DNA of 64,000 bases from Amycolatopsis rubida. Lineage in GTDB: Bacteria > Actinomycetota > Actinomycetes > Mycobacteriales > Pseudonocardiaceae. The notes under the pieces were generated by a model that saw nothing but the letters and a program-made list of their open reading frames with translations, had not been told where the DNA came from and searched no databases. A program made the translations under genes and the position numbers. The stretch spans positions 115,284-179,283 of the forward strand of contig NZ_FOWC01000017.1 in assembly GCF_900115345.1 (NCBI RefSeq). Direction: 5' to 3'. Shown here in pieces: positions 17,069-26,208 of the stretch (its first letter is position 1; each line of letters begins with the position of its first letter).

Positions 17069-17794
17069 TCACGCCGCGCCGCGCTGCAAGGTCGCCCGCA
17101 GCGTGAGCCGGTCCGCGCGGATGTGCAGCCACTCCGCGTCGACCGGGCGCCCGTCCGGCAGCCGGGTCAACCGGTCCAGCGCGAAAACCGCGGTCCCCGG
17201 CGCGATGTCCAGCAGCGCAGCCGTATCCGGCCCGGCGGACACCGCGTGCACCTCGACCTCCGCCCGCCCCAGCCGGATGCCGTTCGTCTCCTCCAGCAAC
17301 GCGAACAGGTCCCGGTGCGCCAGGTCCTTCCCCAGCAACGCAATCCCCAGATCCGCCACCAGATAGGTCGAGTCCAGCGACAACGGCGCCCCGCCCAGCC
17401 GGCGGACGCGCTCCAGGTGCACGACCTCCTCCCCGGCCGCCAGGCCGAGGCGCTCGGCCACCGACGGCGGCGCGGCGACCGTCTCGGCGGCGCGCACCTC
17501 GTTCACGACCTCGCCGTGTCCTTCGAGCGCCTCCGCCAGCCCGGTCAGCCGATCGAGCCCGTGCCCGTATTTCGGGCGGACGACAAGCGTCCCGACGCCT
17601 TGTCTGCGTTCGACGAGCCCTTCGTCCCGCAGCAAGCCGAGTGCTTCCCGCACGACGTTCCGCGACGCGCCGAACCACTCGCCCAGCGCCCGCTCGCCCG
17701 GCAGCAGGTCGCCGACCTCGCCCGCGACGATCCGCTGCCGCAGGCCGTCGGCCACCTGCCGGGCCCGTTCCGCCCTCCGCTGCGTAGTCACCAC
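17069..17794 (-). CDS. GntR family regulator with UTRA effector domain
   Basis: A 241-residue HutC-type regulator. The winged helix at about residues 10-75 includes GERALGEWFGASRNVVREAL and the wing ERRQGVGTLVV. The rest is a UTRA domain, recognisable from the E-V-V-H-L-E-R-V-R-R strand, the PLSLDSTYL segment and the late PVDAEWLHIRADRL strand. UTRA domains bind small molecules such as sugar phosphates or histidine-pathway acids. It is the first gene of a short unit with the TauE transporter, 103 bases downstream, separated by the family B hairpin. The start is ATG at 17794; an upstream A/T-rich stretch (17810-17830) could hold its promoter. Confidence 0.9.
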   Translation of the reverse strand: MVTTQRRAERARQVADGLRQRIVAGEVGDLLPGERALGEWFGASRNVVREALGLLRDEGLVERRQGVGTLVVRPKYGHGLDRLTGLAEALEGHGEVVNEVRAAETVAAPPSVAERLGLAAGEEVVHLERVRRLGGAPLSLDSTYLVADLGIALLGKDLAHRDLFALLEETNGIRLGRAEVEVHAVSAGPDTAALLDIAPGTAVFALDRLTRLPDGRPVDAEWLHIRADRLTLRATLQRGAA

Positions 17795-17965
17795 CTCGGC
17801 GACGCTACCTGGATTTTGATTACGCCGAGGTTACGCCACCCATATTGACCTGCGGAAACGCCGTGAGCAGCGGCAACAGGAGACCCGGCGGCGCGTTCCG
17901 CCACCGCGAACCGGCGATCGGCCGCCGAACCGCTCCCTCGCGTCAGCCTCCGGCCGCCGCAGCGC

Positions 17966-18664
17966 TCAGCAGATGCTCCCCAGGCTCGACGTCCAGCCCC
18001 ACCACATCCCGTACTCGGCGAGGTTGCCCGCGTCGTTCAGGTGCACGTTGCCGGCCAGCCAGGGGCTCGGGTTCGGCAGATTCGCCGAGCCGCTTGGCGA
18101 CCGCCGTCTGGTAAATCGACGTGGCGTACTGCGACCAGAAGTACTTCTGCGTCTGGCCGCCCACGGATTGGGCGTCCACTTCAGCTCGGCGTAGATCGGC
18201 AGCAGGATGTCGACCCCGGGCCGCGCGGCGCGGACGGTGTCGATGACCTTGCCGAGGTTCGCCTTGAACACCGCCGGGTCGGTCTGCGAGATCAGCTCGT
18301 TGCCGCCGAGGTCGATGAGCACCAGGTCGGGCTGGCGCTGCGTGAGGTCGGCGAGCGCGCCGGTCGTGTCGGGCCAGCGGCCGCCGGGGAGGTAGTCGGC
18401 GGCCATCGCGCCGTTGTGCGCGTAGTTCTTCGTGGTGGTGTTCCACTCGGCGTGGAGGTCGTTGGCGATTTTCGTGGTCCAGCCGTACGTGGTCGGCGCG
18501 TAGGTGTCGGTGGCGGACTGGTAGCCCGTGGCGGCCGTAGCCGGTGTCGGCCGACGTGCCGAGGATCGCGACCTGCTCCTTTTTGGTGCATCAGGTGCTG
18601 GTCTGACCGGCGTCCGCGGCCACGGCGGGGGACACCGCGAGCCGAAGCCGACCAGGGTCAGCAA
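17966..18664 (-). pseudogene. Decayed SGNH/GDSL-type secreted hydrolase
   Basis: Parts of a secreted SGNH hydrolase are readable but spread over all three frames. In order: a signal peptide ending VSPAVAADAG, the block containing VAILGTSADTGYG, then TYGWTTKIANDLHAEWNTTT, LVLIDLGGNEL, LPIYAELKWTPNPW, QKYFWSQYATSIYQTAVAK and the C-terminal catalytic block NVHLNDAGNLAEYGMWWGW. At least four frame changes are needed to join them. Between AVAK and NVHLND the sequence is shorter than expected, so bases seem lost as well as shifted. An eight-G run lies upstream at about 18687. This is best read as a pseudogene. Confidence 0.75.
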
Positions 18665-18815
18665 TGCCGCGACACGGGCTTTTCGCGGGGGGGGACCGGG
18701 CCTTTCCGGGAGGATGATCTGCGGAGGTGTCGCCGCGACCGCCCCACGCGTTACCGGTGTGCCCGAACAGAAACCTGGATGCGGGGAGCGTCACGGTTCT
18801 GGCAGTCTCGAAGAG

Positions 18816-20016
18816 GTGAAGATCCTGTTCGCCTCCGCGCCCGGGCACGGGCTCGCCCTTCCGCTGATCCCGGTCGTCTGGGCCGCCCGTGCCGCCGGCC
18901 ACGAGGTCCTGCTGGCCACCACCGCCGAGATCGCCGAGGTGACCGCGCGCGCCGGCCTGCCGGTCGCCGACGTCTTCCCCGGCCGCGACCTCTGGACCGA
19001 CCTGCTGGCGACCGTCAAGAACGGCTCCGCCCCGGACGCGGGCGAACCCGAGGAATACCGGATCGCGCGGCAGCACCGGGGCCCGTTCGGGCTCTTCACC
19101 GCCGCCATGACCGCGGGCACGATCGAGGCGGGCCGGGCGTTCGGCGCGGATCTGGTCGTCTACCCGTCCGACCACGGCGCCGGCGCGCTCGCCGCGGTCG
19201 CGCTGGAGGCGCCCGCGCTCGAGGTCGGCAACCGGATCTCGTGGTCGGCCAGAGACCTCTCGTGGCGCACCGAGCACGACGACTTCCTGAGCGGCGAACT
19301 CGTCGCGCTGATGCGCGAGAAGCTCGGCCTCGGCGACGCGCCGCCGAAGGTCATCGCCCGGATCGACCCGCGGGCACCGAGCATGGGCGGGCTGCGTGCG
19401 GACGAGGAGCACGCCGACGAACGCGACGGCGCGCCTTGGTGGCCGATGCGGTTCGTGCCTTACAACGGCGGAGCGGTGCTGCCGGAGTGGGCGCTGCGGA
19501 AGCCGGAACGGCCCCGGGTGGCGGTCACGCTGGGCACGGTGGTTCCGGCGATGACCGGGGTCAGCAGCCTGAAGGTCGTGCTGGACGCGCTCGGCGGGAT
19601 GGACGTCGAAGTCGTTCTCGCGGCAGGCAACTGCTGATGTGAGCGAACTGGGCGAGCTTCCCGGGAATGTCCGGTCGGTGGGGTACTTGCCGTTGTCGGT
19701 GTTTCTTCCCGGCTGTTCGGCGATTGTTCATCACGGCGGGTCCGGGACTACTGCCGCGCCGCTGTTCTACGGAGTTCCGCAGGTGGTTTTGCCCAGTTTC
19801 GCGGACAATCCGATGTCGGCTGAGCGGGTCGTCGACCGCGGCGTCGGGGTGAGCCACGATCCGGCCGCGGTGGATGTGTCCACGGTGCGGAAGCTGGTTT
19901 CGCAGGTGCTTGAGGATGAGTCGTTCCGGCTTGCGGCCGCGGAGGTCCGGGCGGAGATGAGCGGGCAGCCCAGCCCGGCCGACGTCATCGCGCGTGCGGT
20001 CGCGGCCCTTCGCTGA
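18816..20016 (+). pseudogene. MGT-type (GT1) glycosyltransferase with a frameshift
   Basis: Two frames together encode one glycosyltransferase of about 400 residues, related to macrolide and sterol glycosyltransferases. The first (18816-19637, GTG start after AAGAG) has the N-terminal Rossmann domain starting KILFASAPGHGLALPL. The second (19639-20016) has the nucleotide-sugar domain with GYLPLSVFLPGCSAIVHHGG, the HHGGSGT donor-binding motif, and PSFADNPMSAERV. The break is at 19631-19640: dropping one base near AACTGCTGATG restores AGNADVSELG. Either a recent mutation or a sequence error would explain it. The acceptor is unknown. Confidence 0.8.
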
Positions 20017-20031
20017 AGTACGCGCAGGGTC

Positions 20032-20078
20032 GTGACGGGAACCCTGAGGGAATCAGATTCCTTCAGGGTTCCCCGCAC
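20032..20078. repeat. Intergenic inverted repeat, family A copy 2
   Basis: GGGAACCCTGAGGGAATC pairs with GATTCCTTCAGGGTTCCC around a single A, flanked by GTG and CAC. It lies between the convergent glycosyltransferase and glgC genes, so a bidirectional terminator role is plausible. Confidence 0.8.
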
Positions 20079-20098
20079 GGCCTTCCGGCCGCGGCACG

Positions 20099-21316
20099 CT
20101 AGATAGCCGTCTCGCCCTTGCCCAGCACGACAATCCCGAAGTCGCTCACGTGGTAGTGGCCGCGGTCCCTGGCCAGATCGACCCCGATATGCGCACCAGG
20201 CGGGACAACGACGTTCTTGTCCAGGATCGCGCGCCGCACCACCGCGCCACGCCCGACCCGGGCCCCGTCCAGCAGCACCGAACCCTGCACGACAGCGCCG
20301 TTCTCCACGAACACGTCCGGCGACAGCACTGAATCCACCACCTGCGCGCCGGAGATGATGCAGCCGTTGCTGACGATCGACTGGGTCGCGGTGCCGCCTT
20401 CCACGAACTTCGCCGCCGCGCGTTGGCCGGGGTGGGCCAGGATCGGCCATTTCCGGTTGTACAGGTTGAAAATCGGCTGCGTCGAGATCAGGTCGGTGTG
20501 CGCGTCGTAATAGCTGTCGATCGTTCCGACGTCGCGCCAGTAGCCGTGGTCCCGGCCCGTTTCGCCCGGCACCACATTGCCGTTGAAGTCGTAGACCGCC
20601 GCCTCGGATTTTTCCACCAGCGCCGGGATGATGTCGCGGCCCATGTCGTGTTTGGACGCCGGGTTCTTGGCGTCCGCGTGCAGCGCGTCGAGCATCACCT
20701 GCGTCGTGAAGACGTAATTGCCCATCGACACATACGATTCGTCCGGCGAGTCCGGCAAGCCGGGCGGGTCCTCGGGTTTCTCCAGGAAGGCGTCGATCTT
20801 GGTGCCGTCCTCGGTGCTGATCACGCCGAACGAACGGGCCTCCGCGCGCGGCACGCGGATTCCGGCGACCGTCACGCCCGCGCCGGACGCGATGTGCGCG
20901 TCGATCATCTGGCGCGGGTCCATCCGGTAGATGTTGTCCGCGCCGAACACCGCGATGTACGCGGGCGATTCGTCGTGCACGAGGTTGAGGCTCTGGTGGA
21001 TCGCGTCCGCGCTGCCCTGGAACCAGCGCGGGCCCAGCCGCTGCTGGGCGGGCACCGGCGTGACGTACTCGCCGGTCAGCGACGACAGCCGCCAGGTGGT
21101 CGAAATATGCCGGTCCAGCGAATGCGATTTGTACTGCGTCAGCACGCAGATCCGGCGGATCCCGCCGTGCACCAGGTTGGAGAGCACGAAGTCGATCAGC
21201 CGGTGCACGCCGCCGAAGGGGACCGCGGGTTTCGCGCGGTCGGTGGTCAGCGGCATCAGCCGTTTGCCCTCGCCGCCGGCGAGGACGATCCCCAGCACAT
21301 CGGATCCGTCGATCAC
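20099..21316 (-). CDS. glgC: Glucose-1-phosphate adenylyltransferase
   Basis: A 405-residue ADP-glucose pyrophosphorylase that makes ADP-glucose from ATP and glucose-1-phosphate for glycogen and maltose-1-phosphate synthesis. The nucleotidyltransferase domain opens with VLAGGEGKRLMPLT, continues with FQGSADAIHQSLN and FGADNIYRMD, and the C-terminal left-handed beta-helix has the expected hexapeptide repeats (IISGAQVVDSVLSPDVFVEN). The start is GTG at 21316, five bases after GGAGG, overlapping the stop of the upstream glgA by four bases. The length matches actinobacterial GlgC. Confidence 0.96.
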   Translation of the reverse strand: MIDGSDVLGIVLAGGEGKRLMPLTTDRAKPAVPFGGVHRLIDFVLSNLVHGGIRRICVLTQYKSHSLDRHISTTWRLSSLTGEYVTPVPAQQRLGPRWFQGSADAIHQSLNLVHDESPAYIAVFGADNIYRMDPRQMIDAHIASGAGVTVAGIRVPRAEARSFGVISTEDGTKIDAFLEKPEDPPGLPDSPDESYVSMGNYVFTTQVMLDALHADAKNPASKHDMGRDIIPALVEKSEAAVYDFNGNVVPGETGRDHGYWRDVGTIDSYYDAHTDLISTQPIFNLYNRKWPILAHPGQRAAAKFVEGGTATQSIVSNGCIISGAQVVDSVLSPDVFVENGAVVQGSVLLDGARVGRGAVVRRAILDKNVVVPPGAHIGVDLARDRGHYHVSDFGIVVLGKGETAI

Positions 21317-22470
21317 GAAACCCTCCCGCACGCCTGGTAAACCCCGACCGTCGCGGCGGCGATCGCTGTCCAGCCGAACTCTCCCACCGCGCGGTCCCGT
21401 CCGGCGAGGCCCAGCCGGGTGGCGCGGTCGCGATCCGCGGCCAGGTCGTTGATCCCGCGCGCGAGCCCGGCCTCGAAAGCGCCGGGCTCGTTCTCGTCGT
21501 AATGCACCAGCACGCCGGTCTCGCCGTCCGCGACCACCTCCGGGATGCCGCCGACGTCGCTGGCCACCACCGCGGTGCCGCACGCCATCGCCTCCAGGTT
21601 CACGATGCCGAGCGGCTCGTACACCGACGGGCACACGAACACCAGCGCGTGCGTCAGCAACTGCACGACTTCGGTGCGCGGCAGCATCTCCGGGATCCAG
21701 TGCACCCCGGACCGTTTCCCCTGCAGTTCCGCGACAAGCCCGCGGAACTCCGCGTCCAGCTCCGGCGTGTCCGCTCCGCCCGCGCACAGGATCAGCTGCA
21801 CGTCTTCGTCCAGAGCGGCCCCGGCGCGCACGAGATGCGGCACGCCTTTCTGCCGGGTGATCCGCCCGACGAACAACGCGTACGGCCGGTTCGGGTCGAT
21901 GCCGTGTTTCTCCAGCACATCGGTGCCCGGATCGGGCTGGTACAGCTCGGTGTCGATGCCGTTGCGCACCACGTGCACCCGCGCCGGGTCGACGTTCGGG
22001 TACGCGGCGAGGACATCGCGCCGCATGCCGGAGCTGACCGCGATGATCGCGTCCGCCGCCTCGTACGCGTCGCGCTCGATCCACGACGACACGCGGTAGC
22101 CGCCGCCGAGTTGCTCGGCCTTCCACGGCCGCAGCGGTTCGAGCGAATGCGCGGTGATGACGTGCGGGATGCCGTGCGCGAGCTTCGCGAGATGGCCGCC
22201 GAGGTTCGCGTACCAGGTATGGCTGTGCGCGAGATCGTGCCCGGCGAGCGCGTCGGCCATCGAGACCGCGATGTCCATGGTGGCGAACGCGGGCTGGGCG
22301 TACCCGTGCGCGTCGCGGTGCCCGTGCGCGCCGTCCGGGCGGTCAGGGCCCCAGCAGTGCACGTCCAGCTCGACCAGCGACCGCAGTTCCCGGGCGAGGA
22401 ACTCGACGTGCACCCCCGCTCCCCCGTACACGTCCGGCGGGTACTCCCGGGTGAGCAGGCCGACCTTCAT
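21313..22470 (-). CDS. glgA: GT4 glycogen/maltose-1-phosphate synthase
   Basis: A 385-residue family GT4 glycosyltransferase of the actinobacterial GlgA type, characterised in mycobacteria as GlgM, which joins ADP-glucose to glucose-1-phosphate giving maltose-1-phosphate. It begins KVGLLTREYPPDVYGGAGVH, contains YALFVGRITRQKG, and has the retaining-GT E-x7-E motif in EPLGIVNLEAMACG. It is about 90 residues shorter than classical bacterial GT5 glycogen synthases, which supports the GT4 assignment. It is translationally coupled to glgC. GlgE-type partners are not in this window. Confidence 0.93.
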   Translation of the reverse strand: MKVGLLTREYPPDVYGGAGVHVEFLARELRSLVELDVHCWGPDRPDGAHGHRDAHGYAQPAFATMDIAVSMADALAGHDLAHSHTWYANLGGHLAKLAHGIPHVITAHSLEPLRPWKAEQLGGGYRVSSWIERDAYEAADAIIAVSSGMRRDVLAAYPNVDPARVHVVRNGIDTELYQPDPGTDVLEKHGIDPNRPYALFVGRITRQKGVPHLVRAGAALDEDVQLILCAGGADTPELDAEFRGLVAELQGKRSGVHWIPEMLPRTEVVQLLTHALVFVCPSVYEPLGIVNLEAMACGTAVVASDVGGIPEVVADGETGVLVHYDENEPGAFEAGLARGINDLAADRDRATRLGLAGRDRAVGEFGWTAIAAATVGVYQACGRVS

Positions 22471-22536
22471 GCGTTGACCCTAGACGTCCCGACCGGAACC
22501 ACGCAGTACGGAAAGCGGGCGAATCCGGTTCGCCGC

Positions 22537-23289
22537 TCAGTGTTCGCGCCGCCCTGCCACGACTGTCGCGCCGAGTTCGTCATCTTCTTCGACCGACACG
22601 ACCAGCCCTGCCCGGCGCAGTTCGGCCGTGGCGGCGGCGGCTTGACGTTCGCTGGCCTCGAAAAGCACGTGCCCGCCAGGTGCCAGCCACGCCGGAGCCT
22701 CGGCGGCAACGCGACGGAGCACGTCGAGTCCGTCAGCGCCCCCGTCGAGCGCGACGCGGGGTTCGTGATCGCGTGCCTCGGGCGGCATCAGCGCGACGTC
22801 GTCGGTCGGAACGTACGGGACGTTCGCGATCAGCACATCCACCCGGCCGCGCAACCGCTGCGGAAGCGGGACGTAGAGATCGCCTTGGTATACCTCACCA
22901 GGCACGTTCTGCCGCGCGCAATCGACCGCGGCGGGCTCGACGTCCGCCGCGTGCAGTTCGATCCCGGGCACCTCGGCCGCGACCGTTGCGCCCAGCGCAC
23001 CGGAGCCGCAGCACAGATCGAGCACCACTGACCGCGCGTGCGCGAACCCGACGGCCAGCCGCACGAGCAGTTCCGTGCGGTGCCGGGGCACGAAGACGCC
23101 CGGCGCGACCACGAACCGGCGGCCGGCGAACTCCGCCCAGCCGAGGATGTACTCCAGCGGTTCCCCGGCGACCCGCCGCTCGACCATCCCGGCCAGATCG
23201 CCCGGCTGGCCCAGCAGAAGCCGGGCCTCGTCCTCGGCGAACACGCATCCGGCGCCCCGCAACCGCGCGACGACCTCCACGACATCCAC
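22537..23289 (-). CDS. PrmC/HemK-like protein N5-glutamine methyltransferase
   Basis: A 250-residue SAM-dependent methyltransferase. Residues 1 to about 70 resemble the helical N-terminal domain of PrmC (RRVAGEPLEYILGWAEFAGRRF, VPRHRTELLV). The SAM-binding motif I is LDLCCGSGALG. The catalytic NPPY of release-factor methyltransferases is here NVPY (ANVPYVPTD), as in a divergent actinobacterial subgroup annotated as putative N5-glutamine methyltransferase. It is therefore probably not the housekeeping PrmC. GTG at 23289 has GGAGG four bases upstream; the longer frame runs into a hairpin. Confidence 0.85.
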   Translation of the reverse strand: MDVVEVVARLRGAGCVFAEDEARLLLGQPGDLAGMVERRVAGEPLEYILGWAEFAGRRFVVAPGVFVPRHRTELLVRLAVGFAHARSVVLDLCCGSGALGATVAAEVPGIELHAADVEPAAVDCARQNVPGEVYQGDLYVPLPQRLRGRVDVLIANVPYVPTDDVALMPPEARDHEPRVALDGGADGLDVLRRVAAEAPAWLAPGGHVLFEASERQAAAATAELRRAGLVVSVEEDDELGATVVAGRREH

Positions 23290-23309
23290 TGCGCCTCCAC
23301 CCTGCCGGG

Positions 23310-23357
23310 CCTGGTGAGTGTTCATGCCGGTTCTCACCGGTATGAAGACTCACCAGG
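23310..23357. repeat. Intergenic inverted repeat, family B copy 2
   Basis: Arms at 23310-23331 (CCTGGTGAGTGTTCATGCCG then GT) and 23336-23357 pair with one mismatch and one G-U pair around the loop TCTC. It lies between the Usp gene and the methyltransferase gene, both on the minus strand. Confidence 0.75.
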
Positions 23358-23419
23358 GCCTGCCCAGACCCGCCCCACGCCAGCACGCCTGCCCCCATCG
23401 CCGCCGGTGTCGTGAGTGC

Positions 23420-23914
23420 TTACGGCACCACGACGACCGGCCAGGTCGCGGCGCGCACCAGCCGGTTGCCGACCGAGCCGACGAGCCGGTGCCCGCCCTG
23501 TTCGGAGGCGCCGACCACGACCATGTCCGCGTTCGCCTCCTGCGCGGCCTGGCGCAGTTCGGGGAAGGTTTCGCCGCGGCGGACCACGAACGTGACCGGC
23601 ACCTGCACATCGGCCGCCCGCTCGCGCAGTTCCGCGCGCAGCTGCTCGATCTCCTCCTCGAAGGTCTGCTGCTGCACGTCGACGACCGCGGCCGCGGCGA
23701 GGCCGGTCCACACCGTCGGCGCGGCCACGTACACCACGACCAGCCGCGCGCGCTGCCGCCGGGCGAGGCCGCCGCCGTAGGCCGTCGCCCGCAGCCCGGT
23801 CGGCGAAGTGTCCGCGCCGACCAGGATCACGCGCGGTCCGTCGGTGCCCCGTTCGTACGGGCCCGGGTCCCAGCTGGGTCCGTATTCCTCGACCAGTTGC
23901 TCCACCCGGCCCAT
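23420..23914 (-). CDS. Universal stress protein (UspA family)
   Basis: A 164-residue single-domain Usp. The first strand is PRVILVGADTSPTGLRA and the C-terminal ATP-binding loop is GASEQGGHRLVGSVGNRL, close to the G-2x-G-9x-G-S/T pattern of nucleotide-binding Usp proteins; the last strand is TWPVVVV. An N-terminal extension of about 30 residues (MGRVEQLVEEYGPSWDPG) precedes the domain. ATG at 23914 is chosen because it is the last start before the domain and the divergent gene lies upstream. Its role is general stress adaptation. No direct partner is visible. Confidence 0.88.
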   Translation of the reverse strand: MGRVEQLVEEYGPSWDPGPYERGTDGPRVILVGADTSPTGLRATAYGGGLARRQRARLVVVYVAAPTVWTGLAAAAVVDVQQQTFEEEIEQLRAELRERAADVQVPVTFVVRRGETFPELRQAAQEANADMVVVGASEQGGHRLVGSVGNRLVRAATWPVVVVP

Positions 23915-24113
23915 TATGTCCGGGACGCCGGGACCCGCCGGGTCGCGTGCGTCACCGGCGCGGGAACCCCGGGAAGAAACTTCCCATCCAGTTGGACGGT
24001 CCGCCGTTCGGAGTACCCCGGGCCCGCTCCGGCTGGTAGCGTCCCGGCAACCTGAACACGCGTCCGGGAAGGACCGGGGAGCCCACACGCGTGCGGCGAC
24101 GAGGCGGATCGCG

Positions 24114-26186
24114 ATGCGAGACGATGTAGTCGAGGCGAGTGCGGTGGTCGGGCACTCGCCCGAACAGGTGTGGCAGATCGTCGGCAGTCCCGAGCTGTAC
24201 CCGAGGTTCGTCCCGGCGATCAGCTGGTGCGAGGTCACCGTGCCGGCCGAACGAGGCCGCGGGCCGCACTGCCTGATCCGGCTGGCCCCGGACCGGGAGA
24301 CCATGGTCGAGGGCACCGTTCACGCGGCGGTGTACCGCCCGGGCGAGCACGTCGTCTGGTGCGGGCTGCCGGACGAGCGGACCTGGGTGTCGGTCGAACT
24401 GCGGCCGGTCCCGCGCGGCGGCACCGAGATCGTGCTGCGGATGATGCTCCCCTCGCTGCCTCCGGAACACTCCGGCCTGCTCGCCCGCGGCGCGGCGAAA
24501 GGCCTGCTCAAACAGCTGGCGAAGCGGATCGGGCAGCAGCTGTCCGGGCTGCCGGGCGACCCGCCGGAGCAGGAGCCTGCCACGGCCCTGCGCACGGCGA
24601 ACACGCTGGTCCGCGCGGGGGTGCTGGCCGCCGGACGGCCGGACAAGATGCTCAAGCAGCTCAGTTCCCTGGCCCGCTGGGGCGCGACCCTGGCCGGCGG
24701 ATACCTCGCCGCGACCGCGCGCGGGGCCGACGACGTCGCGGTGCACGACGAGCGCAACACGCGCACGTTCGGCGAGATCGACGAGCGCAGCAACCGGCTG
24801 GCCAACGCGCTGGCCGCGCTCGACGTGGCGGCCGGTTCGCGGGTCGCGCTGATGTGCCGCAACCACGCGGCGATGATCGAGGCGTTCGTCGGCTGCAGCA
24901 AGCTCGGCGCCGACGTCGTCCTGCTCAACACCGGGCTCTCCCCCGCCGCCGTCGAGGAAGTGCTCACGCAGCACCCGCCCGCCGCGGTGCTGGCCGACGA
25001 CGAGTTCGCGCCGATCGTCGCGTCGGTGCCCGGCGAATTCCCGCGCGTGAGCACCTGGGACGACGCCGAACAGGGCTACCGCACGCTCGACGAACTGCTC
25101 CAGGACGCCCCGGCGGCCCGGCCGAAGCCGAGCGAACGCGAGGGCCGGATCGTCGTGCTGACCTCCGGCACCACCGGGGCCCCGAAGGGCGCGCGCCGTC
25201 CGACGCCGAAGGGCGTGAGCACGTCGGCGACCGTTCTGTCACGGATCCCGTTGCGGGCCAGGGACAAGATCGCCGTGGCCGCCCCGCTGTTCCACAGCTG
25301 GGGGCTGGCCGCGATGCAGCTCGGCATGGCGCTGCGGGCGGAGCTGTCGCTGATCCGCCGCTTCGACGCGGAGCAGATGCTGCGCACGATCGCCGAGCAC
25401 CGCTGCGACGCGCTGTTCGCGGTCCCGATCATGCTGCAGCGGATCCTCGACCTGCCCGAACGCGTGCGCAACCGGTACGACCTGTCGTCGCTGCGGATCG
25501 TGGCGAGCAGCGGGTCGGCGATGCCGGGCGCGTTCGTGACGTCGTTCATGGACACCTTCGGCGACGTCCTCTACAACTTCTACGGCTCCACCGAGGTGTC
25601 CTGGGCGAGCATCGCCGACCCGGCCGACCTGCGCGCCGCCCCGACGTCCGCGGGCCGCTGCCCGCCCGGCACCCAGGTCGCGATCCTGGACGACGAGCGC
25701 CGCCCGGTCCCGCCCGGCGACGAAGGCCAGATCTTCGTCGGCAACGACATGCTGTTCGACGGCTACACCAACGGTTCCAGCGTCCCCCGCGCCCACGACC
25801 TGATGGCCACCGGCGACGTCGGCTACCAGGACGCGTCCGGACGGCTGTTCGTCACCGGCCGGGCCGACGAGATGATCGTGTCCGGCGGCGAGAACGTGTT
25901 CCCGCGTCCGGTCGAGGAAGCGCTGGCCGCGCTGCCGGGCGTCTCGGACGCGGCCGTGGTCGGCGTCCCGGACGACGAGTTCGGCCAGCGCCTCGCCGCG
26001 TACGTCGTGCTCCGCCGCGGCGCCCGCATGCACGCCGAGGACATCCGGCACTACATCCACCAGCGGCTCGCGCGGTTCGCCGTGCCGCGCGATGTGTACT
26101 TCGTGCCGGAACTTCCGCGGAATGCCACCGGAAAGATCGTGAAGCGGCTTCTCAACGACGACCTTTGGCCGATCGCACAGGGATAG
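24114..26186 (+). CDS. SRPBCC domain fused to an AMP-dependent acyl-CoA synthetase
   Basis: A 690-residue two-domain protein. Residues 1 to about 150 form an SRPBCC (START/polyketide-cyclase-like) lipid-binding fold starting VEASAVVGHSPEQVWQIVGS. From about 190 it is an ANL-superfamily ligase: P-loop LTSGTTGAPKG at about 348, YGSTEVSWA, the hinge region FVTGRADEMIVSGGENVFP, and the C-terminal catalytic lysine in NATGKIVKR. It would activate a carboxylic acid with ATP and transfer it to CoA, the N-terminal domain perhaps holding a hydrophobic substrate. ATG at 24114 has GAGGCGG upstream. The substrate is unknown. Confidence 0.9.
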   Translation: MRDDVVEASAVVGHSPEQVWQIVGSPELYPRFVPAISWCEVTVPAERGRGPHCLIRLAPDRETMVEGTVHAAVYRPGEHVVWCGLPDERTWVSVELRPVPRGGTEIVLRMMLPSLPPEHSGLLARGAAKGLLKQLAKRIGQQLSGLPGDPPEQEPATALRTANTLVRAGVLAAGRPDKMLKQLSSLARWGATLAGGYLAATARGADDVAVHDERNTRTFGEIDERSNRLANALAALDVAAGSRVALMCRNHAAMIEAFVGCSKLGADVVLLNTGLSPAAVEEVLTQHPPAAVLADDEFAPIVASVPGEFPRVSTWDDAEQGYRTLDELLQDAPAARPKPSEREGRIVVLTSGTTGAPKGARRPTPKGVSTSATVLSRIPLRARDKIAVAAPLFHSWGLAAMQLGMALRAELSLIRRFDAEQMLRTIAEHRCDALFAVPIMLQRILDLPERVRNRYDLSSLRIVASSGSAMPGAFVTSFMDTFGDVLYNFYGSTEVSWASIADPADLRAAPTSAGRCPPGTQVAILDDERRPVPPGDEGQIFVGNDMLFDGYTNGSSVPRAHDLMATGDVGYQDASGRLFVTGRADEMIVSGGENVFPRPVEEALAALPGVSDAAVVGVPDDEFGQRLAAYVVLRRGARMHAEDIRHYIHQRLARFAVPRDVYFVPELPRNATGKIVKRLLNDDLWPIAQG

Positions 26187-26208
26187 CCCACCGCCGCCGA
26201 TCCGCCGG

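Noticed and set aside
19600..19660. Programmed frameshift in the glycosyltransferase
   Set aside because: I see no slippery heptamer with a clear downstream pseudoknot; single-base mutation or sequence error is simpler.
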